DNA of 32,891 nucleotides from Oscillospiraceae bacterium (GTDB taxonomy: Bacteria > Bacillota > Clostridia > UBA1212 > UBA1255): positions 1 to 32,891 of the forward strand of contig SVJB01000020.1 in NCBI GenBank assembly GCA_015069185.1, written 5' to 3'. Positions 8,005 to 15,879 of this stretch are shown here, in pieces (positions within the stretch are counted from its first letter, which is position 1; every line of letters starts with the position of its first letter). A model generated the notes under the pieces. The model was given only the letters and a program-made list of their open reading frames with translations, did no database searches and had not been told where the DNA came from. A program made the position numbers and the translations under genes.

Positions 8005-10104
8005 TCATACACTGAAAAGTAATGTTCCGTAATCAGGGTACGGATAATATTCAGACGGAATCAGGAGCTCAATTGCGTCAGCATTTTCACGAACCAGTGC
8101 CATATCAGGCTTAACAGTATCGCGTAAGTACACTGACTTGTCATTAAGATCCTCAATTGCAGCTGCCGTCTTAATATCTGCCTCCAGCTGTCTGATGGCA
8201 TGATGAAGGTTATCAGTAATGGTGGCAAGTTCGGTGGCCGTCTCGCGCTCGCTGTCTGCACTAAGCTTAAGGCCACAAGCTGCCTTTGCACTTATCATAT
8301 CACACAGTTCCCTTGTATATTCAAGGCCTGCCGGCAGAATATCTTTCTTAGCCATATCAACCATTGTAGCAGCCTCAATTGCAATCATTTTACAATAATT
8401 CTCAAGAAGAATATCACGACGAGATTGTACCTCTGCCTCTGTGAAAATATTATGGCGTGCAAACAGGTCAATGTTCTTCTTGTCTGTATAGTGTGCCAGT
8501 GCCTCAGGAGTGGATGCAAGATCAAGTAAACCTCTTGCCTTTGCCTCCTGGCGCCATTCATTTGTATAACCATTGCCATTAAAGATAATGCGCTTGTGCT
8601 CCTTGATTGTTGTTCTGATTAAATTATTAAGTTGAGCCTTAAAGTCGCCACTGTCGTGGGCCTTCTCCAACTTGTCTGCAAAATCCATAAGTACATCTGC
8701 TACAATTGTGTTAAGAATAATATTAGGGCCTGAGATAGACAAAGATGCTCCCGGCATACGGAATTCAAATTTGTTACCTGTAAAAGCAAATGGAGATGTA
8801 CGGTTACGGTCTGTATTATCTTTTGGAAAATTAGGCAGCGAATGCACACCGATTTCCATATACGAAGACTTGTTTCCATCGTACCTGCTTCCTGTCTCAA
8901 TGGCGTTTAGAATCTCTGTGAGCTCTGTGCCAAGGAACATTGATATAATAGCCGGAGGTGCCTCGGCAGCACCCAGACGATGGTCGTTTCCTGCTGTTGC
9001 CACAGAAATACGCAGCAAATCCTGATGCTCATCTACAGCTCTGATAACCGCACACAGGAATAAAAGGAACTGTGCATTTTCATAGGGAGATGAGCCGGGC
9101 TCCAACAGGTTAATGCCTGTATCTGTACATAGAGACCAGTTGTTATGTTTACCACTTCCTGCCACACTGCTGAAAGGCTTTTCATGTAGCAAGCACACAA
9201 GGCCTTTGCTGCCAGCAACCTTCTTCATGACATCCATTGTAATCTGATTATGATCAGTTGCTTTATTTGTGTCTGTGAAAACCGGCGCAAGCTCATGCTG
9301 TGCAGGAGCCGCTTCGTTGTGCTCTGTCTTAGCAAGAATGCCCAACTTCCATAATTCTTCGTTGAGAGTATTCATATAGTCCTTAACTCTGGGCTTGATA
9401 GAACCAAAGTAATGATCATCCAGCTCCTGTGTCTTAGGCGGACGAGAACCAAACAATGTACGACCTGTATATATAAGGTCACGTCTCTGTTTATAAACCT
9501 CATTATCTATAAGGAAATACTCCTGCTCTGCACCTACTGTAACATTTACCTTCTTTACATTGGTCACGCCAAACAAACGAATAATACGTGTCGCCTGTTT
9601 ATTGATTGCTTCTATAGATTTAAGCAGTGGTGTTTTCTTATCCAATGCTTCTCCTCCAAATGAGCAGAAAACAGTAGGAATACACAGTGTCTTCTCACGT
9701 ATAAATGCGTATGAAGTAGGATCCCATGCTGTATAGCCACGAGCCTCGAAAGTAGCGCGCAGGCCGCCTGACGGAAAGCTTGATGCATCAGGCTCACCCT
9801 TTACCAGCTCTTTGCCTGAAAATTCCATAATAACATGGCCGTCATCCACGGGAGAAATGAAGCTGTCGTGTTTCTCAGCAGTAATACCTGTCATTGGCTG
9901 GAACCAGTGTGTAAAGTGTGTAGCGCCCTTCTCAATTGCCCAGTCTTTCATAGCATTAGCTACGATGCCTGCTATGTCTCCCGGCAAAGTCTTACCCTCG
10001 CTCATTGTCTTGCGAAGAGCCTTGTATGTTTCCTTGGGCAAGCGCTCTCTCATAACGCTGTCGTTAAAAACCATGCTGGCAAATATATCTGAAATTGTGC
10101 TCAA
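8005..10104 (-). CDS. glnN: Type III glutamine synthetase
   Basis: This makes glutamine from glutamate, ammonia and ATP. The 699-residue length and the segments SFGGEALDKKTPLL, GAEQEYFLID, NEAAPAQHELAP and the KHNNWSL stretch mark the GSIII class, with an N-terminal GSIII domain, a catalytic core and a C-terminal extension. GSIII is common in Bacteroidetes, Clostridia and cyanobacteria. The start appears to be TTG (10102-10104), spaced 8 nt from GGGAG; an ATG between them is out of frame. It is the first gene of a five-gene series ending with the ispF-like gene. A promoter and a palindrome lie directly upstream, so nitrogen-responsive control is plausible but not shown. Confidence 0.95.
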   Translation of the reverse strand: MSTISDIFASMVFNDSVMRERLPKETYKALRKTMSEGKTLPGDIAGIVANAMKDWAIEKGATHFTHWFQPMTGITAEKHDSFISPVDDGHVIMEFSGKELVKGEPDASSFPSGGLRATFEARGYTAWDPTSYAFIREKTLCIPTVFCSFGGEALDKKTPLLKSIEAINKQATRIIRLFGVTNVKKVNVTVGAEQEYFLIDNEVYKQRRDLIYTGRTLFGSRPPKTQELDDHYFGSIKPRVKDYMNTLNEELWKLGILAKTEHNEAAPAQHELAPVFTDTNKATDHNQITMDVMKKVAGSKGLVCLLHEKPFSSVAGSGKHNNWSLCTDTGINLLEPGSSPYENAQFLLFLCAVIRAVDEHQDLLRISVATAGNDHRLGAAEAPPAIISMFLGTELTEILNAIETGSRYDGNKSSYMEIGVHSLPNFPKDNTDRNRTSPFAFTGNKFEFRMPGASLSISGPNIILNTIVADVLMDFADKLEKAHDSGDFKAQLNNLIRTTIKEHKRIIFNGNGYTNEWRQEAKARGLLDLASTPEALAHYTDKKNIDLFARHNIFTEAEVQSRRDILLENYCKMIAIEAATMVDMAKKDILPAGLEYTRELCDMISAKAACGLKLSADSERETATELATITDNLHHAIRQLEADIKTAAAIEDLNDKSVYLRDTVKPDMALVRENADAIELLIPSEYYPYPDYGTLLFSV

Positions 10105-10120
10105 AAAATCATCTCCCGAT

Positions 10121-10136
10121 AGGTATATGTATACCT
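10121..10136. promoter_or_regulatory. Palindrome in the glutamine synthetase leader (possible operator)
   Basis: AGGTATA (10121-10127) and TATACCT (10130-10136) form a perfect 7-bp inverted repeat with a 2-bp centre. It covers the expected transcription start and first leader bases of the glutamine synthetase gene, just before its ribosome site, where a repressor would block initiation. No regulator gene is adjacent. Confidence 0.5.
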
Positions 10137-10141
10137 TGGGA

Positions 10142-10170
10142 ATGGTATTACAACTCTAGCTAAAAGTCAA
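10142..10170 (-). promoter_or_regulatory. Promoter of the type III glutamine synthetase series
   Basis: On the minus strand TTGACT (10165-10170) and TACCAT (10142-10147) are 17 bp apart. Transcription would start near 10135, about 30 nt before the TTG start. The -10 box is imperfect, as expected for a regulated promoter. Confidence 0.6.
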
Positions 10171-10200
10171 GGGAAAAGGAGTGTTTGGACGGATTTTTTA

Positions 10201-10233
10201 TTGACAATGGTACGTAAAAAGTGATACTATCAC
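10201..10233 (+). promoter_or_regulatory. Promoter of the paaK-ACT pair with palindrome over the -10 box
   Basis: A perfect TTGACA (10201-10206) and TACTAT (10225-10230) are 18 bp apart, facing right. GTGATA (10221-10226) and TATCAC (10228-10233) form a perfect inverted repeat around one base and cover the -10 box. This is a typical place for a repressor operator. The start site would be near 10237, about 30 nt before the ATG. Confidence 0.7.
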
Positions 10234-10268
10234 GGCTAGGAAATTAATTTATTCGAAAGTTCTGGTGA

Positions 10269-11585
10269 ATGGTGAAAATGTCTAAAAGATATTGGAATGA
10301 AGAAATAGAGACTATGAAGTATGAAGACATGCGTGCTCTGCAATCTGAAAGATTGGTAAGGCAAGTTAAGCATGTTTATGACAACGTACCGTATTACCGC
10401 GATCTTATGGATAAAAAAGGTCTGACACCTGATGATATTAAAGGTATAGATGATTTGCACAAGCTACCTTTTCTTTCCAAAAGCGATCTGCGTGATGCTT
10501 ACCCTTACGGTCTACTGGCAGTACCGGTTAAGGACTGCGTGAGAATCCAGTCAACTTCAGGTACAACCGGTAAGAGAGTTGTTGCTTTTTATACACAGCA
10601 TGACGTTGATTTATGGGAAGATTGCTGTGCACGTGCTATTGTGGCTGTTGGCGGAGACGAAAATGATGTATGTCAGGTTTGCTATGGATACGGCCTTTTC
10701 ACGGGTGGCCCCGGTCTTAACGGCGGATCACATAAAGTTGGCTGTCTTACTCTTCCTATGTCATCGGGCAACACAGAGCGTCAGATTCAGTTTATGATGG
10801 ATCTGGGCTCTACTATTATCTGTTGCACACCCTCATATGCCGCTTACATAGGTGAGAGTCTAAAGGAAGCCGGATACAAGCCCGAAGACAATAAGCTACG
10901 TGCCGGTATCTTCGGTGCGGAACCCTGGACTGAAGAAATGCGCCGTGATATTGAGGCATCTTTGGGCATTAAGGCATATGATATTTACGGTCTTACAGAA
11001 ACATCCGGTCCCGGAGTTGCTTTTGAGTGCGAAGAACAAACAGGTATGCACATTAACGAAGATCACTTTATTGCTGAGATTATCGACCCTGATACAGGAG
11101 AAGTACTCCCGGAGGGCAGCAAAGGTGAGCTGGTATTTACTTCCATAACAAAAGAAGCTTTCCCCCTGCTCCGCTACCGCACACGTGATATCTGCGTGCT
11201 GACTCGTGAGAAATGCTCATGTGGCAGAACTTTAGTTAAAATGTCAAAACCCATGGGGCGCAGTGACGATATGATGATTATAAGAGGTGTTAACGTATTC
11301 CCGTCACAAATCGAGACTGTTTTACTTAAGGAAGGTTACGCGCCTAACTACCAGATTATCGTTGACCGTGTAAACAATACAGATACTTTGGATATTAACG
11401 TTGAGCTTCTCCCTGAGCAGTTCAGCGATACAGTCAAAGAAACTGCTGCTTACGAAAAGAAGTTGGCTGAGAGCATTAAGACTATGCTTGGTATCAATCC
11501 CAAGGTTCACTTGCTGGCGCCTAAGTCTATCGCCCGTAGCGAGGGTAAGGCTGTCAGAGTTATTGATAAACGTAAATTGCATTAA
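10269..11585 (+). CDS. Phenylacetate-CoA ligase family protein
   Basis: This is an AMP-forming aryl-acid:CoA ligase of the PaaK family (438 residues). It adenylates an arylacetate and transfers it to CoA in the cytoplasm. Visible landmarks are the opening YWNEEIETM, the P-loop STSGTTGKRV, YGLTETSGPG, the Asp region ERKCSCGR-like ending TREKCSCGR, and the C-terminal domain start MGRSDDMMIIRGVNVFP. The substrate is unknown: phenylacetate, indoleacetate or a related acid from amino-acid fermentation are candidates. The start could be the ATG at 10269 or 10278; neither has a strong ribosome site. It is co-transcribed with the ACT protein 19 bp downstream, a pairing common in anaerobes, often near indolepyruvate oxidoreductase, which is not present here. 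Confidence 0.9.
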   Translation: MVKMSKRYWNEEIETMKYEDMRALQSERLVRQVKHVYDNVPYYRDLMDKKGLTPDDIKGIDDLHKLPFLSKSDLRDAYPYGLLAVPVKDCVRIQSTSGTTGKRVVAFYTQHDVDLWEDCCARAIVAVGGDENDVCQVCYGYGLFTGGPGLNGGSHKVGCLTLPMSSGNTERQIQFMMDLGSTIICCTPSYAAYIGESLKEAGYKPEDNKLRAGIFGAEPWTEEMRRDIEASLGIKAYDIYGLTETSGPGVAFECEEQTGMHINEDHFIAEIIDPDTGEVLPEGSKGELVFTSITKEAFPLLRYRTRDICVLTREKCSCGRTLVKMSKPMGRSDDMMIIRGVNVFPSQIETVLLKEGYAPNYQIIVDRVNNTDTLDINVELLPEQFSDTVKETAAYEKKLAESIKTMLGINPKVHLLAPKSIARSEGKAVRVIDKRKLH

Positions 11586-11604
11586 TAAGTCAGGAGGTAT
11601 TATT

Positions 11605-12036
11605 ATGAAAATTAAACAATTATCTATTTTTGTTGAAAACAAAGAAGGTTCCCTTGGTGTAGTTACCGATGTGCTTGCAAAGGCAAATATTGATATGAGA
11701 GCTCTGTCTCTTGCCGATACTGCTGATTTTGGTATTATGCGTGTTATCGTTTCTGATGCTGAAAAGGCTCGCGACATTCTGCTTGACAACCACATTCTGG
11801 CAAAAGTTAATCACGTAATCGCTGTTGCTATACCGGATGAGCCGGGCAGCTTATCTAAAATGATCAACACAATCAGCAGAAGCGGTGTTAATATTGAGTA
11901 TTTATATGCATTTAATGAAGCGTATGAGAATCACGTTTGCTTTGTTGTACGTGTGGACTACAACGATAAAGCTTGCCACGTGCTCAGCACTAACGGATTT
12001 AAGGTTCTTTGTGAAGAAGATCTTAATCTTGCGTAA
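11605..12036 (+). CDS. Tandem ACT-domain protein
   Basis: This is a 143-residue soluble protein made of two ACT domains (about 1-68 and 70-140), with the second opening at VAIPDEPGSLSKMINTISRSG. ACT domains bind amino acids and control partner enzymes or transcription. Standalone tandem-ACT proteins next to PaaK-type ligases are frequent in anaerobes and may sense an aromatic amino acid, but this is inference. The start is the ATG at 11605, with AGGAGG 8 nt upstream; the frame is open further upstream inside the ligase gene, but that part is not coding. A strong terminator follows at once. Confidence 0.92.
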   Translation: MKIKQLSIFVENKEGSLGVVTDVLAKANIDMRALSLADTADFGIMRVIVSDAEKARDILLDNHILAKVNHVIAVAIPDEPGSLSKMINTISRSGVNIEYLYAFNEAYENHVCFVVRVDYNDKACHVLSTNGFKVLCEEDLNLA

Positions 12037-12059
12037 GTTATCTAATTTTGTAATGTTTT

Positions 12060-12095
12060 GCACCGACAGTTAAATACTGTCGGTGCATTTTTTTA
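12060..12095 (+). terminator. Rho-independent terminator of the paaK-ACT operon
   Basis: A perfect 11-bp stem (12060-12070 with 12076-12086, 5-nt loop) is followed by a run of eight T residues after one A. It starts 24 bp beyond the ACT gene stop. On the minus strand it has no U tract, so it does not obviously serve the converging Sel1 gene. Confidence 0.93.
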
Positions 12096-12156
12096 CGTAT
12101 TTACTGCAAAAAAACTGCAGCTTTGCAACAACATAGTCCCTGTAGAATATTCAAAC

Positions 12157-13752
12157 TCACAGTTCTGAGATTGTCGCTTCCATTCTCTCTTGGGAGACCT
12201 GGTTCCAGTATTCAGCAAGAGCAGGATTTTTTTCACAACCTGCACCTATTTCGTAACAGTAGCTTAAGTAGCCGGCACCCCTGGCGCTACCATTTTCTGC
12301 TGACTTCTTTATCCAATAGAAGCTTTTTTTCATATCTGCTTTGCAGCCTTTGCCGTCTGCATATAACGAGCCAAGCATAGCCTGAGCATCGGCATGATCC
12401 TTTTCAGCTGCAAGACTAAGATATTTAAAAGCGTTATTATAATCTTTATCATTCTCGTAATAAAAACCAAGCTTCGCCATTGCTCTTGCATTTCCTTTGT
12501 CAGCTGCCTTCTTAAGGTAATTTATTCCTTTGGATACGCTGTCAACAACCATGATAATGTCACCGGCACTAATCAAACACTCATCATCCCCTAGCGCGGC
12601 ACCTTTTTCGTACCACTTTAGCGCTTCTTTGTTGTTGAAATCTCTTTCCTCGATGTTTCCTAAGAACCACATACCTTCTGCGTCGCCTTTGTCGGCTGCT
12701 TTTTTAAACCATTTTTTGGCTTCATTCGAGTTTTCTTTTCCTAGCAAGCCATAGAGATGACCGTAACCTATGTATATATATGCTTTCGGATTGGATTTTT
12801 TTGCACAAAAATCCAAATAGGACATAGCTTTGTTGATATCTTGTGGCACATTTTCACCATGCATGTATTTCCAGCCAAGAATTAAGGCAGCGTCTTCATC
12901 ACCTGCATTTGCTGCAATCTCATAAAACTTCAAAGCTTTTTTCATCTTATTTAATTTTTCCAGACAGCATGCGCGAAGATACAGGGCTTTTCTTGTTCTT
13001 GGCATGAGACGGATATATGATTGGTAAATAAATTCCGGTGATAATTCGGCTTCAGATAAAAATATATCTACCAGCTCCTCATATCCATAATTTGGATTGA
13101 CCGCGTGAGCTTTGCTGTAATATGCCTCAGCTTGTTTTATCTGATCCTTATCGCCATTTGCCTTATTATAAATGTAATTACCCATCTCTACCAGAGCCAA
13201 TGGATTGTTAAGCTCGACTGCTTTATTGAGCCAATCCAAGCCGTCTTGCTCGTCTTGTTCATCGTCCAAACCATCTGTGTACAAATAGTAATAATAGACA
13301 TAGGCATAACTGTTTTCCTGAGCTTCGGCCTGATTCAAATAGTCATATCCCTTGTCTGTGTTCTTCTTGTAGCCATAAAGGCCTCTTACAAGTGCGTATC
13401 CGAGGAGCGCCCTGGCAGACATATTATTTTTTGCAATTCTGTCGAGCTGATCAGCCCCCGCCTGACTGCGTCCTGTGGCAAAATAAAAGCGCGCCAGTTC
13501 GAATTCATTTTCTTCCTTACTACCAGACTTATAAGGCTTACCAAAAGGATCTTTACGACCAAATAGCCTGTGAAAAAAGTACGTTGCGTCTTCAAATTTG
13601 TAAATAGCAATTGCATAGCAGATTACAATAGCTACAATAAGGCCTATAAATATCAAAACTGATTCCGTACTTGAAGCCAGGTAAGGTTTTATCCAGATTA
13701 CAAAGCCTAATATCGCACTGCCAATTATTGTCAATAAAACTGCCGCTACCAT
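12157..13752 (-). CDS. Membrane-anchored Sel1-repeat protein
   Basis: This is a 531-residue protein of unknown function. Two hydrophobic helices (about 1-25 and 32-53) anchor it, and then at least seven Sel1/TPR-like helical repeats fill roughly 85-525. Good examples are AKKWFKKAADKGDAEGMWFLG, split here over residues near 345-365, and FYWIKKSAENGSARGAGYLS near the end. Sel1 repeats are protein-protein scaffolds. It is the last gene downstream of the asparagine T-box, 16 bp after the 360-aa gene, with a clear AGGAGGT before the ATG. Only a weak hairpin follows the stop (about 12100-12125), so its terminator is uncertain. Confidence 0.85.
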   Translation of the reverse strand: MVAAVLLTIIGSAILGFVIWIKPYLASSTESVLIFIGLIVAIVICYAIAIYKFEDATYFFHRLFGRKDPFGKPYKSGSKEENEFELARFYFATGRSQAGADQLDRIAKNNMSARALLGYALVRGLYGYKKNTDKGYDYLNQAEAQENSYAYVYYYYLYTDGLDDEQDEQDGLDWLNKAVELNNPLALVEMGNYIYNKANGDKDQIKQAEAYYSKAHAVNPNYGYEELVDIFLSEAELSPEFIYQSYIRLMPRTRKALYLRACCLEKLNKMKKALKFYEIAANAGDEDAALILGWKYMHGENVPQDINKAMSYLDFCAKKSNPKAYIYIGYGHLYGLLGKENSNEAKKWFKKAADKGDAEGMWFLGNIEERDFNNKEALKWYEKGAALGDDECLISAGDIIMVVDSVSKGINYLKKAADKGNARAMAKLGFYYENDKDYNNAFKYLSLAAEKDHADAQAMLGSLYADGKGCKADMKKSFYWIKKSAENGSARGAGYLSYCYEIGAGCEKNPALAEYWNQVSQERMEATISEL

Positions 13753-13768
13753 TAATTACCTCCTGTAG

Positions 13769-14851
13769 TTATTTAAGCAAATTACGTATTGTAGTTGCCA
13801 GATAATGGACGGAATACCTGTTATCATATTCATCATCAGTAATGTCATTGTCCAGCAAAAAGTCATCAAACTTTCCAAGCAGATATGCACGCCATTTATC
13901 ACGGAAGACACCATATTCATCCGGCCATTTGGCAAACATACTTTCCAAAGTGAATCTGTCGTAGAAAAACAGTTCTCTATCAAACAACTTTGCCTCTGGA
14001 TCTATATCATAAGAGGGATAAAATATATCAACGTTTATCTGCGCATAAAAGATATCCAAAATGGAGCTAATATCGCTATTAAAATCAATTTTTTGAAGTA
14101 GTTCCTCGATCTGACGCTCCATAGAAAAAAATTTTTGACTTTCAGCCTCTTTTTTGTAATCTAAGTTCAAAACCTGAAAATCAAACGATTTAAGATTATA
14201 AATCAGCTCTTTCTTAATATCATCAATAGTCTCATTCCCTTTATAGTATTTGCGAGAATAAAGAGTATTTATAATGTCATTGTAATTGCCATTATCAAGT
14301 GGATTAACAATACAATTAAGCCAGTAATATTTAAGGTACTTAACATAATCCTCACGGCAATATAAAATCATAATATCTATTACCGTGTCATAAAAATTTT
14401 CAAATAATTCCTTGTCATAATTATTATCAATGAAATTATCAAAAATCTCTTCTTGATTGTTTATTGAGCAGATAGATGCAAAGGCCAGTAGCAATGAGCC
14501 TTTGAATAAATGATTGCAGGACTTATCTAACAATGTGTTAATTATGCTGTCATAGTTGCCATTAAATGTAAGCACTGCGCAAAGCGGCAGTATATCAGAT
14601 GCATAATCTGCGTATATCTCATATATTTCCGGTGTCTTATATACATTCAGAATATAATCAAATATTTCCTTATTTCGGTGAAAAGACAGCAAGACAATAT
14701 CAACAATGCCCTTGTCACTTAATGGAATATTTCTTTTTTGACACGCATAGAGCTCCTCTACGGATATTTCAGATAAAACCAAATCACCGCAGGCTTGAAG
14801 CTTTTCAAAATCGATTACGTTATTATAGAATTGAGCAAGAGTGTTGTTCAT
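13769..14851 (-). CDS. Hypothetical helical protein in the asparagine T-box operon
   Basis: This 360-residue protein is not recognised. It is acidic, rich in Asp, Ile, Tyr and Asn, has no signal peptide or clear membrane segment, and reads as mostly alpha-helical, perhaps repeat-like. The ATG comes 2 bp after the asnA stop, and I see no ribosome-binding site before it, so translation probably depends on ribosomes finishing asnA. It lies between asnA and the Sel1-repeat gene. The two unknown genes could work as a pair, for instance a soluble partner and a membrane scaffold, but nothing in the sequence shows this directly. Confidence 0.8.
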   Translation of the reverse strand: MNNTLAQFYNNVIDFEKLQACGDLVLSEISVEELYACQKRNIPLSDKGIVDIVLLSFHRNKEIFDYILNVYKTPEIYEIYADYASDILPLCAVLTFNGNYDSIINTLLDKSCNHLFKGSLLLAFASICSINNQEEIFDNFIDNNYDKELFENFYDTVIDIMILYCREDYVKYLKYYWLNCIVNPLDNGNYNDIINTLYSRKYYKGNETIDDIKKELIYNLKSFDFQVLNLDYKKEAESQKFFSMERQIEELLQKIDFNSDISSILDIFYAQINVDIFYPSYDIDPEAKLFDRELFFYDRFTLESMFAKWPDEYGVFRDKWRAYLLGKFDDFLLDNDITDDEYDNRYSVHYLATTIRNLLK

Positions 14852-14853
14852 TT

Positions 14854-15864
14854 TTACAGAAGAATTATGTTATTATTGCAACAAGCCTCTACCATGTCAT
14901 CGGGCCATACTGATACCTGTACTTCTCCGATATGAGCTTTGCCAAGAAGTACCAAGCACAAGCGCGACTGTCCAATACCGCCTCCGATTGTCAGTGGGTA
15001 TGTACCGCCAGCAACTGCCTGATGATACGGAAAGCTCATGCGACTTTCCTGGTTGCTTATCTTAAGCTGACGTTCAAGAGCCTTAGAGTCTACACGAATA
15101 CCCATAGATGATAATTCTACCGCGCAGTCTAATGTATCATCCCATACAAAAAGGTCTCCATTAAGAGTCCAATCATCATAATCCGGCGCTCTGCCATCAT
15201 GACGCTGGCCGGAACGTAAAACATCGCCAATCTGCATAATAAACACTGTTTTATGCTGTTTTGTAATGGCATTTTCACGTTCTTTGGCAGTTTTTTCAGG
15301 ATACATATCTTCAAGTTCTTGAGTTGTGATAAAGAAAACTTCTTTCTCGATAGTGCCGCCAAGCTGCGGATATGCATCGTTTAATATTTGTTTTGTTTCA
15401 TATATTGCAGTAGCAATCTTGCGTACGATATTCTTAAGAAAATCAACATTTCGATCGTCGCGGGTGATTACTGCTTCCCAGTCCCACTGGTCTACAAATA
15501 CTGAATGAAGGTTATCCACGTCATCATCACGACGGATGGCATTCATATCTGTATATATTCCCTCTCCCGGATTATAGCCGTATTTGGCCAGAGCCGCTCT
15601 CTTCCATTTTGCCAGAGACTGTACGATCTCAACCTCTGTATCTTCTTGTTCTTTGAGAGTAAAATTAACTTTTCTCTCAACGCCATTAAGGTCGTCGTTG
15701 ATGCCACTGGCTTTAGTAACGATAAGAGGTGCAGTAACACGGTCAAGATTAAGCGCGCGTGCTAACTTAACCTGGAAAGTGTCTTTAATAAGCTTAATAG
15801 CTCTTTGTGTATCGCGCTGACTTATAGGCGACATATAATCTTTGGGCAAAGTTAATCTTTTCAT
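14854..15864 (-). CDS. asnA: Aspartate-ammonia ligase (AsnA-type asparagine synthetase)
   Basis: AsnA makes asparagine from aspartate, ammonia and ATP. Its fold is that of class II aminoacyl-tRNA synthetases. The 336 residues carry the family signatures ISQRDTQRAIKLIKDTF, TKASGINDDLNGVERKV, SVFVDQWDWE and the C-terminal GGGIGQSRLCL. I took the ATG at 15864, with AAAGGA 6 nt upstream; the TTG directly before it is less likely. It begins 15 bp after the asnS stop. The common T-box leader means that a shortage of charged tRNA-Asn should raise both asparagine supply and charging. Confidence 0.97.
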   Translation of the reverse strand: MKRLTLPKDYMSPISQRDTQRAIKLIKDTFQVKLARALNLDRVTAPLIVTKASGINDDLNGVERKVNFTLKEQEDTEVEIVQSLAKWKRAALAKYGYNPGEGIYTDMNAIRRDDDVDNLHSVFVDQWDWEAVITRDDRNVDFLKNIVRKIATAIYETKQILNDAYPQLGGTIEKEVFFITTQELEDMYPEKTAKERENAITKQHKTVFIMQIGDVLRSGQRHDGRAPDYDDWTLNGDLFVWDDTLDCAVELSSMGIRVDSKALERQLKISNQESRMSFPYHQAVAGGTYPLTIGGGIGQSRLCLVLLGKAHIGEVQVSVWPDDMVEACCNNNIILL

Positions 15865-15879
15865 CAAAAGTCCTTTCTA

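Noticed and set aside
11401-11604. N-terminal extension of the ACT gene into the ligase gene
   Set aside because: The frame is open by chance; AGGAGG marks the ATG at 11605, and the extra residues have no ACT similarity.
13105-13566. 153-residue hydrophobic plus-strand open frame opposite the Sel1 gene
   Set aside because: It is antisense to a clearly coding repeat protein; the hydrophobicity comes from complementing charged codons.
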